Below are positions 56,537 to 64,000 of a stretch of 64,000 nt of DNA, piece by piece (positions within the stretch are counted from its first letter, which is position 1; each line of letters begins with the position of its first letter). Source of the stretch: Bradyrhizobium zhanjiangense. GTDB lineage: Bacteria > Pseudomonadota > Alphaproteobacteria > Rhizobiales > Xanthobacteraceae. Under the pieces are notes generated by a model. It had not been told where the DNA came from. It made no database searches and saw only the letters and a program-made list of their open reading frames with translations. The position numbers and the translations under genes are program-made. The stretch covers positions 3,493,001 through 3,557,000 of the forward strand of contig NZ_CP022221.1 of NCBI RefSeq assembly GCF_004114935.1, in the 5' to 3' direction.

Positions 56537-57522
56537 GGGTCAACCGCTCCGCCTCGATTGCGCGCCGCTCGGGTGGGATGCTGGTCACGATTCCTGGCGA
56601 GCTCGGCAAATACGCGCCGAAGATTGCCGTCACAGTTTTTGAGAACGGTCTCAGCATCAACCCTATCGACACCCAACGCCAGAAGGACAGCCGTCTTGAT
56701 GTCTCCCTCGGCCTGCTCAAGCGATCGCGCGGCGCGCAACGGATCGCAGTGCGCGATTTGTGCGACCATGGCTTCCGCGCGCCGCTTCAGCTTGGCATTG
56801 GTCGGCGGCATGTTCACCATCATGCCGCGATACACCCGGCCAAGGCGCAGCATGATTCCCGAGGAGATCAGGTTGAGAACGACCTTCTGTGCGGTGCCGG
56901 CCTTCATCCGCGTGGAACCGGCGATCAGCTCGCGGCCGGTCTCGATCAAGATCGGAAACTTTGCCGACTCCAGCAGTGCGGTGCCGCGATTGTTGGCGAC
57001 ACCGATCGTCACTGCACCGAAGGAGCCTGCCTGCTGCAGTGCCGCGACTGTGAATGGCGTTGTCCCGCTGGCGGCTACCGCAATCACCACGTCGCGCGGC
57101 GTGAGCCGGGCGGCATTGATCTGCGTGACCGCATCATCGACAGCATCCTCAGCGCCCTCGATGCTGGTGATGAACGCGCTGTCTCCGCCGGCGACGATGA
57201 AGCGGACGCGCTCGCGGGGCCAGGCGAAGGTCGGCGTCAGCTCGGCGCCGTCCTGCACCGCTACGCGGCCTGAGGTGCCGGCGCCGACATACACGATGCG
57301 ACCGTGATCGCCCAGCGCCACCTTGGCCGCTTCGGTCGCCGCGGTGATCGCCGGAAGGGCATGGCCGATCGCGGCGACTGCCGCAAGCTGGCCCTCCCAC
57401 ATCGCTTCCATCGCTGACATCAGCGGCCAAGCATCAAGGTCGGCAAAACGGGGATCGACTTCTTCCGTAGCCATATTGTTGATCCAAGCGCCATCAAACG
57501 CGGAACTTCGAAGCCTGTTCAT
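56533..57522 (-). CDS. murQ: N-acetylmuramic acid 6-phosphate etherase
   Basis: A 329-residue MurQ. The SIS-type core shows VYVGAGTSGRVAVQDGAELT, with the catalytic Glu in DGAEL, and TRMKAGTAQKVVLNLISSGI. It cleaves the lactyl ether of MurNAc 6-phosphate to GlcNAc 6-phosphate and D-lactate. The ATG at 57522 has AAGAGAG upstream. It overlaps the kinase gene by 29 bases and the SIS gene by four, one operon. Confidence 0.93.
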   Translation of the reverse strand: MNRLRSSAFDGAWINNMATEEVDPRFADLDAWPLMSAMEAMWEGQLAAVAAIGHALPAITAATEAAKVALGDHGRIVYVGAGTSGRVAVQDGAELTPTFAWPRERVRFIVAGGDSAFITSIEGAEDAVDDAVTQINAARLTPRDVVIAVAASGTTPFTVAALQQAGSFGAVTIGVANNRGTALLESAKFPILIETGRELIAGSTRMKAGTAQKVVLNLISSGIMLRLGRVYRGMMVNMPPTNAKLKRRAEAMVAQIAHCDPLRAARSLEQAEGDIKTAVLLALGVDRVDAETVLKNCDGNLRRVFAELARNRDQHPTRAARNRGGAVDP

Positions 57523-58417
57523 GCTCAGTTTCTCTCTTGGGCAGGTCAAGCCGTCCTCGCGCCACCAGCAAGGCGCCAGCCGCGGCGTCGGCGTCAGGAC
57601 GCCTCAGGCGGGCGCGCAGATCAGGCGTCAGCCATGGCGTAATGGGATCCGCGAGCCCGCCCACCAGCGAGAGCCGGTCAATTCCTCTCGCCAGGAACAG
57701 ATCGAGCAGATCGCCAATGGCATCGGCCGCGCGTTCGACGATGCGACGGCCGACCGGATCGCCCTGATTGGCGTGCCGCATCACGATTGGCGCGAACGCA
57801 GCGTAGTCCGTGGCCTTGGCTTCTTCAGACCAGGCCACCGCTTGATAAGGATCATGATCGAATGCCCCCAGCACCTCTGAAAGCAATGGGGTCAGCTCGC
57901 CGCGGCGATCCGCGGCCCGCAGCGCCAGTCGAACAACCTGCAAGCCCATGTCGGCGCCGCTACCTTCGTCCGAGACGGGAAAGCCGTAGCCGGCGAGACG
58001 GATTTCGCGGCCGTCGAGGAGGCCGACACCCACTGAGCCTGTGCCGGCGACCACGATGGCCCCATCCGCGCCGCCGTGGGCGCCGAGACAGGCCGCGAAG
58101 CCGTCGCTGATGAAGATGAGGGACGCAAAGGGATGCGCGATGTTCTTGAGCGCCGCTTCCGCGCCCCGGCGGCCAAGTCCGGCAAGGCCAATTCCGGCGT
58201 GCATCCGCGCGAAATCCTCTTGCGTCAGGCCGGACTGTGCGGCCGCCGCTTCGGTCGCTTCAATGATGGAACGCCAGGCCTTTTCGACGCCAATCCGCGT
58301 CGTCGCAGATCCCGAGCTGGCTTCGCCGAGCAGCCTGCCGTTTTCGTCCTCGATCCGGGCACGGCAACGGGTTCCACCGCCATCAATGCCGAGATACGTG
58401 GTACCCTTTGTTCCCAT
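57494..58417 (-). CDS. N-acetylhexosamine kinase (BadF/BadG/BcrA ATPase family)
   Basis: A 307-residue ASKHA kinase: phosphate-1 motif YLGIDGGGTRCRARI, SDGFAACLGAHGGADGAIVV with VAGTGSVGVGL, YGFPVSDEGSGADMG, and SLVGGLADPI as adenosine motif. The family includes GlcNAc/MurNAc kinases (NagK/MurK type). First gene of the kinase-murQ-SIS operon. Divergent from nagA across 92-119 bases depending on the nagA start. Confidence 0.88.
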   Translation of the reverse strand: MGTKGTTYLGIDGGGTRCRARIEDENGRLLGEASSGSATTRIGVEKAWRSIIEATEAAAAQSGLTQEDFARMHAGIGLAGLGRRGAEAALKNIAHPFASLIFISDGFAACLGAHGGADGAIVVAGTGSVGVGLLDGREIRLAGYGFPVSDEGSGADMGLQVVRLALRAADRRGELTPLLSEVLGAFDHDPYQAVAWSEEAKATDYAAFAPIVMRHANQGDPVGRRIVERAADAIGDLLDLFLARGIDRLSLVGGLADPITPWLTPDLRARLRRPDADAAAGALLVARGRLDLPKRETEHEQASKFRV

Positions 58418-58536
58418 GGAAATTTAACGCAAGGGGGGCAGCTCCGGGTCCTCCGAGGCTCCTGGTACATATAAGGTCCTGAAGGGGACGGGACTCACCT
58501 CACGAGCCCGTGACTACTATTCTTGGATCAATTCTG

Positions 58537-59718
58537 ATGGGCCACGCTGGGTCTTCTGTCTCTCTCTCGATTGCCGCGCAGCACATCTTTGATGGTGCCG
58601 AGATGCGCGGGCCGGGGTCGGTCAGGATCACGCAGGGGAGGATTGAAAACATCGCCTTCGGCGAGGCGGACGGGCGCGCCTCAATCCACCTTCCGGCAGA
58701 AGCGATCCTTGCGCCTGGATTCATCGACATCCAGGTGAATGGAGGAGGGGGTGTTCTTCTCAACGACCAGCCAACGGAGGCGGGCGTTCGACGCATCGTC
58801 GCAGCGCACCGGAAGGCAGGAACCACAGGCTGCTTGCCGACCCTCATTACCGACCATATCGAGGTCCTCGAGCGGTTGGCCGCCGTCGCCGAGGCTTGTC
58901 TGATGATTCCCGGTGTACTCGGTTTTCATCTGGAGGGGCCGGCCCTCAACAGGTCTCGCAAGGGTATTCATCCGGAAGCCGAGATACGCGTGCCCGATCG
59001 GCGCGATCTCGCCGCGATCAAAAGTTTCGGGGACCGCGGCCGCTCTATTGTGACCTTGGCCCCGGAATGCGTGCCCGCGTCCATGATCGATGAATTGATC
59101 GGCGCCGGATTGCGTATCGCGGCCGGCCACAGCGACGCCACCGCAGCCGACATCGGGTCGGCGGTCGATCGCGGTATCTTGGGGGTGACTCATCTGTTCA
59201 ACGCCATGTCGCAGTTGAACGCCCGAGAGCCAGGCTTGGTGGGCGCCGCGCTAGCGGATGATCGGCTCTTTGCGGGGATTATCTGCGATGGCATCCATGT
59301 TGACCGCGCCGGTTTGCGTGTTGCCTCCCGCTGCAAGGGACGCGATCGATTGATGCTGGTCACCGATGCCATGCCATTGGTGGGCACGAACGATCGGCAA
59401 TTCTTGCTGCAAGGAAGGCAGATCGCGTTGCACGAAAATCGCCTGACCGGCCCCGATGGCACACTCGCGGGCGCTCATCTCACCATGATCGAGGCGGTTC
59501 GCAACGCCGTTGCGCTGGTCGGAATCCCCCTGGTCGACGCCCTCATCATGGCTTCCCGGACGCCTGCGGCATTTCTAGGCCTTGAGTCCGAGCTTGGACG
59601 GATCGCGCCCGGCTACCGCGCGGACTTTGTCGCCTTTAATCCGAACTTCGAAGTCGTCGGAACATGGATAGCTGGTGCCGGCTCGGGCGAGGCGAGCGAG
59701 GTTTCTCACCGAGGTTAG
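58537..59718 (+). CDS. nagA: N-acetylglucosamine-6-phosphate deacetylase
   Basis: A 393-residue NagA. Metal and active-site residues are in place: APGFIDIQVNGGGG, GFHLEGPALN, GHSDATAAD, VTHLFNAMSQL and LVTDAMPLVG with the catalytic Asp. It removes acetate from GlcNAc 6-phosphate made by the kinase or MurQ. A GTG at 58510 is an alternative start nine codons upstream. Divergent from the kinase-murQ-SIS operon; the four proteins give a full route from GlcNAc or MurNAc to fructose 6-phosphate. Confidence 0.93.
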   Translation: MGHAGSSVSLSIAAQHIFDGAEMRGPGSVRITQGRIENIAFGEADGRASIHLPAEAILAPGFIDIQVNGGGGVLLNDQPTEAGVRRIVAAHRKAGTTGCLPTLITDHIEVLERLAAVAEACLMIPGVLGFHLEGPALNRSRKGIHPEAEIRVPDRRDLAAIKSFGDRGRSIVTLAPECVPASMIDELIGAGLRIAAGHSDATAADIGSAVDRGILGVTHLFNAMSQLNAREPGLVGAALADDRLFAGIICDGIHVDRAGLRVASRCKGRDRLMLVTDAMPLVGTNDRQFLLQGRQIALHENRLTGPDGTLAGAHLTMIEAVRNAVALVGIPLVDALIMASRTPAAFLGLESELGRIAPGYRADFVAFNPNFEVVGTWIAGAGSGEASEVSHRG

Positions 59719-60327
59719 ATGCGCAACCATCCCATCATCGTGCAGAAATATGGCGGTGTCTGTCTTGAAACGCCGGCGAAGATTCGCGCGGTTGCGCGCA
59801 GTCTCGCCGACCTGCACGGCCGTGGTCATCGTGTCGTGGCGATCGTCTCCGCGATGGGCACGACCACCGACCAATTGATGCAGATGGCTTATCAGGTGAG
59901 CCCTGCTCCCAATCGCCGTGAACTCGACATGCCGCTGACGACTGGTGAGCGCATCAGCATGTCCCTGATGAGCATGGCGCTTTCCGATCTCGGAGTGCCC
60001 GCGATCAGCTTCACCGGCAGCCAGGCCGGTGTGTTAACCGATGACTCTCATTCCTCGGCGCGCATTCTGGATGTACGCCCAATTCGCGTGCGTGAGGAAC
60101 TCGATCGCGGGCGCGTTGTGGTGCTGGCAGGATTTCAGGGCGTGAACCCGCCGACCAGGGAAATCACAACGCTCGGCCGATCGGCGGATGCTGGCGAGCA
60201 ATCTCGAAAGCGCTATCACGAGCGCGCGGATCAGTGCGATCCCCGCATCCAACCGTGCTCTTCGCATTCGCAGATGGCGCCAGCTTCCAACAACACCGAC
60301 CGAGCCCAGCCTTCCAGGGTACGGTAA
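59719..60327 (+). pseudogene. Aspartate kinase, truncated after the N-terminal quarter to third
   Basis: The first 154 residues are a normal aspartokinase start (HPIIVQKYGGVCLETPAKIR, IVSAMGTTTDQLMQMAYQV, LTTGERISMSLMSMALSDLG, VVVLAGFQGVNPPTREITTL). At about 60180, directly before the expected GRGGSDTTA motif, the sequence changes to unrelated DNA. The remaining 48 codons have no family likeness. Catalytic completion and the regulatory ACT domains are missing. It starts immediately after the nagA stop, so the original gene was coupled to nagA. The break is a rearrangement, not a point mutation. Confidence 0.85.
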
Positions 60328-60350
60328 GTAGGGCGTCGCCCCCGGAACAT
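60164..60350 (-). pseudogene. Small rhizobial-type protein remnant, frameshifted
   Basis: On the minus strand FRGRRPTYRTLEGWARSVLL, then EAGAICECEEHGWMR, then, after a one-base frame change, DRTDPRARDSAFEIARQHPP form a pattern that resembles a conserved short protein of rhizobia with unknown function (recalled likeness, not searched). The extra base lies in GGATGCGGGGATCGC near 60238-60244. The end runs across the aspartokinase junction, so the C-terminus is also lost. Confidence 0.55.
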
Positions 60351-60561
60351 CAACATCGCACACTCCACTGACGCGGAAAGAATCGCCATCCAAGCCCGTC
60401 GTTCCGGTGCTCGGCGGCCGAGATGAAGTGCGAACTCGAGCCATCGGGCCAAGCCACGAACCGAGAGCAAGCGAAAGTACCGACTGGTAAACCTGAAGCC
60501 AGCAAAAGGAACTAGAGCCAATTGGCACAGTTATGTTGGGGGGCGATGGAGGTCCATCACC

Positions 60562-60879
60562 ATGAGGACCGAATATCTTGTCGCGATTGCAGTAACCGCT
60601 GCTGCCGGAATGGTCGGCTCGACGGTGTATTCTGTCACAACCTCGGACAACTGCCCTAAACCCTCCGCTGCCTCGGTGACTACGCTGTTTGCGCCGTGCC
60701 AAGCGTTCGCCGCTGCTACGGGCCCAGGGATCACAATCGAGGAGGTCATGGATGTGGGCCCACTCCCGCCGAGTCCTGGGCCGACGTCAGCCCCGGCTCG
60801 AGCACCGACGCCGACCCCGGCACAACTGGCGGAGGAACACGCAACGGTTGGCGTCGCGACGTCCAAGCGGCAGCATTAG
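60562..60879 (+). CDS. Small exported or membrane-anchored Pro-rich protein
   Basis: A 105-residue protein with an N-terminal hydrophobic segment (YLVAIAVTAAAGMVGSTVYS) and a Pro/Ala/Thr-rich tail (PSPGPTSAPARAPTPTPAQL). Two cysteines in the mature part (NCPK, FAPCQ) could pair in the periplasm. GGAGG lies twelve bases before the ATG. Unrecognised family. Confidence 0.55.
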   Translation: MRTEYLVAIAVTAAAGMVGSTVYSVTTSDNCPKPSAASVTTLFAPCQAFAAATGPGITIEEVMDVGPLPPSPGPTSAPARAPTPTPAQLAEEHATVGVATSKRQH

Positions 60880-60988
60880 GGGACAGTCTGCTAGGTATTG
60901 ACAGTCGTGGTATGGAAAAGCCGATCGCACAGAAAGCGCAATCGGAAGGCTGGCTGCGCGAGCCGGCGGACGAATGACGGCTTGAGGG

Positions 60989-61910
60989 TCAAGGCCCTGC
61001 GCTGATCTCTTTGAGGAACTCTCCGAATAGTTCGCGGGCCTTTTGTTCGTCTAGGTGATGGTTGAGGTAATCTGCAGTTTCGGCGGTGTAGTTTCCGCTG
61101 GTCTCACACTTTCGATACAGATCCGTCAGGTCGTCTGCGAACCGGCGTGCGATGCGCAAATTCGCGTTCGTTCAGCCATTCGCCCGGTCGAGGCAACGCT
61201 TGATCTGAATCTTCTTTGAGGTTGTACAAGTTAAGTCTCAGAATGCGGCGCTGCCCTTGCACACGCTTTTCATACGCGCTAATGACCGTTGAATGACTGT
61301 CCCTTGCGTCTTCAACGTCCTCCTGCTTGGTCGATCTGGCCCGCTCAACCAAAGCCGAATAGCGCAACTCCGAGTATTTCCGGAGCGTGCTCGTGGAGAT
61401 GTTGAAAAGATCGATTCCGATCACTAACAACTGGCTGAGTTATCAGAGCGCGCTCTTCAGCAGCTACTTGGAGGTCTGATAACTTGCGATCGATTTCGTC
61501 TAGAACGGCTTTCTTCTCCTTTGCCGGCGGCGTACTCATCCTGTTGCCTCACGCAATGGTCAGTAGTAGCTCTGGCGTTTATCTCGGCGAGCCGCTGCAA
61601 GCGCTTCATGATCTCGTCGGCCCGATCGAACGTTCTTACGAGGCGAGCCTCGATGCCCCCGGGCCTTCAGAATTTCGATCTGAGGAAGGAACACAATGAG
61701 TGTGCAGACCAGAAAAATTGCAGCCAGGAGGCTCGCGGAGGCAATCTCTTTTTGAGCCGCTTGATAGACAGCCAAGATCAACGAAAATATCGCAAAAGCT
61801 CCAGCTAGCAGGAGCACAGCCTCTCTCAACTTATTTTCCAGTGTCCTGCTTCGCTTGCGGTAGCATGACGCGCTGAGTGCGCGTTGCCGGCTGAGTTCGC
61901 GCTTATCCAC
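60989..61910 (-). pseudogene. Decayed two-helix membrane protein gene with several frameshifts
   Basis: Pieces in different frames join in order into one protein. They are an N-terminal basic helix and two hydrophobic segments (AVLLLAGAFAIFSLILAVYQ, SLLAAIFLVCTLIVFLPQIE), then ARLVRTFDRADEIMKRLQRL, then KAVLDEIDRKLSDLQVAAEE, then TSTLRKYSELRYSALVERAR and RRILRLNLYNLKEDSDQALP, and finally RIARRFADDLTDLYRKCETS to the stop at 60989. At least four frame changes are needed (about 61655, 61570, 61435 and 61165). The two-helix plus long cytoplasmic tail layout recalls SLATT-like proteins, but no family is claimed. Confidence 0.65.
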
Positions 61911-61967
61911 CTATTCACAGGGCGGCAAACATGGGCGCCGCGCGAACGCAAGGGGTAAGCTTCAGGC

Positions 61968-62234
61968 CTAGTGGGCGGTGTCCGGCTTAGGATTGCCGCT
62001 CTTTGGTCTCGCTGCTTCTTTTGCCCTGGCCGCCATCCACGCATCGTATTCGGGCGTGCCTGCACGCGGCGGCGCATCGGCAGGCAAGCCACCCATCCAA
62101 TGCGGTAGGTCCGCCAGCCGCTGCCCGATAGTGGCGTTCACGCCATTGGGATCAGGCACAGTGTAGAAATTGCTCGCGGTGGTGCAGCCAGCTAGCGATA
62201 GGCAGGCAAGGAATACGAATAAAGCACGCTTCAT
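61968..62234 (-). CDS. Small lipoprotein
   Basis: An 88-residue protein with a typical lipoprotein signal (MKRALFVFLACLSLAGC, lipobox LAGC with Cys 17) and a Pro-rich mature part ending in charged repeats (MAARAKEAARPKSGNPKPD). No family recognised. It should be anchored to the cell envelope. Composition and signal make it a credible gene. Confidence 0.7.
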   Translation of the reverse strand: MKRALFVFLACLSLAGCTTASNFYTVPDPNGVNATIGQRLADLPHWMGGLPADAPPRAGTPEYDAWMAARAKEAARPKSGNPKPDTAH

Positions 62235-62299
62235 GCCGATCTATTTGGCTGCTGATTGTGGCCTAGGCAGGGTGAGGAGGGCGAGCGCAAGGGATGAGG

Positions 62300-62479
62300 C
62301 TAGAAGGTGGGCAAGATTATTTTTTTTAGAGTAAGGCCCATTGCGCGCGCCATTCGCCTCACCGATCCGGTGTGCCGACCGAGCGCCGCCGCTACCTCCG
62401 ACACGACACGACGGCGCGCCAGCCACGCAAGCCGCTTCCGCTCAGCCTCAGTCCATTCCTTCGGTTTCGACGATCTCAT
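62300..62479 (-). CDS. 59-residue helix-turn-helix-like protein
   Basis: A frame of 59 codons (MRSSKPKEWTEAERKRLAWL..., ending LKKIILPTF). The pattern W-T-x-A-E-x-x-R-L-x-x-L-A, followed by VVSEVAAALGRHTGSVRRMA, fits a small SANT/Myb- or GcrA-like three-helix DNA-binding fold found in short rhizobial proteins. No strong ribosome binding site is visible. The overlapping + strand frames have only low-complexity shadow sequence. It is credible by composition and motif; function unknown. Confidence 0.5.
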   Translation of the reverse strand: MRSSKPKEWTEAERKRLAWLARRRVVSEVAAALGRHTGSVRRMARAMGLTLKKIILPTF

Positions 62480-62576
62480 GTCGAAATGATCGAATGAGCA
62501 CGATGCGAGCGATATTGGGAAATTTACGGGTGGCGGCGAGCGACTAAAGCGACCCGAAGTGCCGCTGGGATGGATT

Positions 62577-62762
62577 TCAACTGATGGCGATCACTGCCGC
62601 TGCCGCCGCCCATGCGTTCACCCGTCCGATCCTTTGAAGCTCCCCGATCATTGTGTCGATGTTATCGAGAATATTGATCCGAGATGCCCAAAGCCACAGC
62701 CCAGCGGCAAGCAATGAAACCGCCACGCCGAGGAACGCCGCTATTTTCCATTTCAGCCCCAA
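62577..62762 (-). CDS. Small single-helix membrane protein
   Basis: From a TTG at 62762 the frame reads LKWKIAAFLGVAVSLLAAGL, a transmembrane helix of about 20 residues, then RINILDNIDTMIGELQRIGR and a second hydrophobic stretch (VNAWAAAAAVIAI) to the stop. No ATG is available and the frame is open upstream across the acyltransferase in an antisense sense. The pattern looks like short two-helix rhizobial membrane proteins, but the weak start and abrupt end suggest it may be truncated. Confidence 0.4.
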   Translation of the reverse strand: MGLKWKIAAFLGVAVSLLAAGLWLWASRINILDNIDTMIGELQRIGRVNAWAAAAAVIAIS

Positions 62763-62854
62763 TGTCGACTTGTATGTTTTTTTGCGACCGGAAAGCGAGC
62801 GCAAGAGGAGACGGCCCCAATAATCGGTGGATCGACAATGCCGCCATGCCGCGA

Positions 62855-64000
62855 TCAAAAGTGCTTCATGATTAGCGGTGCGAGATGCTCGCGGGCGTGC
62901 CAAAGGGATGCATGCGGTCTGAGGTGCACGGTGTCTGCCGTAATGAGCCCTTCGCGCCGGTTGTCGCCTAAAAAGGCGAGGCATCCTTGCGCGTTGCAGA
63001 AGGCCTGCATCTCGTCGATGAACTCGAATGGCTCGTCTTCTCGCAGCTGCGATTGGAATTTCCAGGTCAGCGACATCGCTGGAATGTCCAGATGTCCCGG
63101 GATGTAGCGCGGAGTCGATGCCCAGAAGTGGTCGAGGACAGTGCGTGGAAGCGCAAATTTCCAATGCGGACGCATGCCGAGCACAAGCACATGCTTGACG
63201 CCGTAGCCTTTCACGCGCGTGGCGAACTGGCGGATGTAATCGATGTCGTAGGAGTTGTTGGAGGAGAGCAGGAGCACGTCCGGTGGATCAATCTTAATCC
63301 GCTCCAGGGCGAAATGGTTCGCCATGTTGCAGTGATGTGTGTTGATGATGTGCTCGACCACGACGCTGACCTGACAGCCCGAACTGTAGATCATTAAGAT
63401 CGAGATCTCCTTCGGAAGCGTGGCTTTGAGGCCGTAGTAGAGGTCAGCGGCGTTTGAATCCCCAAGAATCATGAGGCTCTTGTCCGAATGCCTGATGTAG
63501 CAACTTGGGTCGATGGCGTCGCGCGGAACAAGAGTGGGGATCGGGCTATCTACGTTATAAAAGTTACACTGATCCTGCCCGACGTCTCTATGTTCGGTCT
63601 GCATAATCGGAGAGGCATTGCCGAAGTACGTGACGTAATCGCGCTTGTCGGCAGACAGTCGCCCGGGAAGTCCGTCGCCCACGAGGGTGATAATTCCAAT
63701 CGAGCCGATGAGGACGACTGCGGATGCGAGTGCCGGCGCGATCCAGCCCTGACGGCATCCGAACCTGATCGGCTTCTCCACGTAGTGATAGGTGAGCCAG
63801 GCGAGGCCGATTGCGGCGACGATCAACGTCGCACGAAGGATCGGCGGTGCGGCCTCGCCATCGAAAAACAAACGCGCAAATGCCAGCAAGGGCCAGTGCC
63901 AGAGATAAAGCGGATAGCTGATCAGGCCGGACCAAACCAGGAGCCTGTTCGAGAGCGCGTACCGGTTGAGCCAGGCGTGAGGGCCCGCGGCGATCGTGAG
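62855..64000 (-). CDS. OafA-type acyltransferase with C-terminal SGNH domain (partial)
   Basis: The frame enters from the right edge and runs 381 codons to the stop at 62855. The first visible part is the end of the acyltransferase-3 membrane domain (LISYPLYLWHWPLLAFARLF, WLTYHYVEKPIRF). One more helix leads to a periplasmic SGNH-hydrolase-like domain with LMILGDSNAADLYYGL (GDS block) and LLLSSNNSYDIDYIRQF. Close to the end DTVHLRPHASLWHAR supplies the Asp-x-x-His pair. Such proteins O-acylate lipopolysaccharide, exopolysaccharide or similar surface glycans. The N-terminus lies outside the window. Confidence 0.88.
   Translation of the reverse strand, partial: LTIAAGPHAWLNRYALSNRLLVWSGLISYPLYLWHWPLLAFARLFFDGEAAPPILRATLIVAAIGLAWLTYHYVEKPIRFGCRQGWIAPALASAVVLIGSIGIITLVGDGLPGRLSADKRDYVTYFGNASPIMQTEHRDVGQDQCNFYNVDSPIPTLVPRDAIDPSCYIRHSDKSLMILGDSNAADLYYGLKATLPKEISILMIYSSGCQVSVVVEHIINTHHCNMANHFALERIKIDPPDVLLLSSNNSYDIDYIRQFATRVKGYGVKHVLVLGMRPHWKFALPRTVLDHFWASTPRYIPGHLDIPAMSLTWKFQSQLREDEPFEFIDEMQAFCNAQGCLAFLGDNRREGLITADTVHLRPHASLWHAREHLAPLIMKHF

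Overview
The window looks like an accessory region of an alphaproteobacterium of the Bradyrhizobium type. This is inferred from gene families and codon use: a rhizobial-style trb operon with its DUF2274 companion, a PccR-propionyl-CoA carboxylase-methylmalonyl-CoA mutase block, a phasin, and small proteins of rhizobial character. No rRNA, tRNA, CRISPR array, integrase, transposase or relaxase could be recognised. Base composition is mosaic. Very high GC3 marks pccR-pccB-pccA and most of mutB. Moderate GC marks about 26-46 kb, as is common on rhizobial symbiosis islands or plasmids. GC rises again from about 47 to 60 kb.

Layout. 1-8.3 kb: the end of a trb conjugation operon (trbE'-J-K-L-F-G-I, DUF2274), a convergent LysR regulator, and a LuxI/LuxR quorum-sensing pair. 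8.6-12.8 kb: an aromatic-acid-type efflux system (FUSC, DUF1656 and a frameshifted HlyD gene) with a divergent AraC regulator. 13.0-16.6 kb: Lrp regulator, acyl-CoA ligase and a RibB protein with a degenerate RibA domain. 16.9-26.2 kb: the propionyl-CoA to succinyl-CoA pathway (PccR, PccB, frameshifted PccA, two-subunit methylmalonyl-CoA mutase). 26.8-39.4 kb: an apparently uncharacterised catabolic cluster combining a Liv-type ABC importer, a luciferase-like monooxygenase, flavin reductase, VOC protein, two crotonases, a creatininase-family hydrolase, an acyl-CoA ligase and an AraC regulator paralogous to the one beside the efflux genes. 39.8-45.5 kb: a homodimeric-E1 pyruvate dehydrogenase operon (aceE-aceF-lpd).

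47.1-54.4 kb: a tightly packed nine-gene run, panD-panB-panC-bioM-bioN-bioY-ligase-thiolase-MaoC, which links pantothenate synthesis and biotin uptake to a small acyl-CoA module. 54.6-59.7 kb: a small secreted protein, a broken phasin, and a cell-wall amino-sugar recycling set (SIS/NagB-II-like, MurQ, N-acetylhexosamine kinase, divergent NagA). 59.7-64 kb: a degraded zone with a truncated aspartokinase, at least two further multiply or singly frameshifted genes, a lipoprotein, a 59-residue helix-turn-helix-like protein and the end of an OafA-type acyltransferase.

A common thread is acyl-CoA metabolism and its cofactors. Pantothenate feeds CoA, biotin serves PccA, flavin serves the monooxygenase and Lpd, and several ligases and crotonases act on CoA esters. 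The strongest candidate for an undescribed system is the 26.8-39.4 kb catabolic cluster with its matched regulator and efflux neighbour. The second is the pan-bio-acyl-CoA operon. Several single-base frameshifts (hlyD, pccA, phasin) could be real decay or assembly indels. The sequence alone cannot decide.
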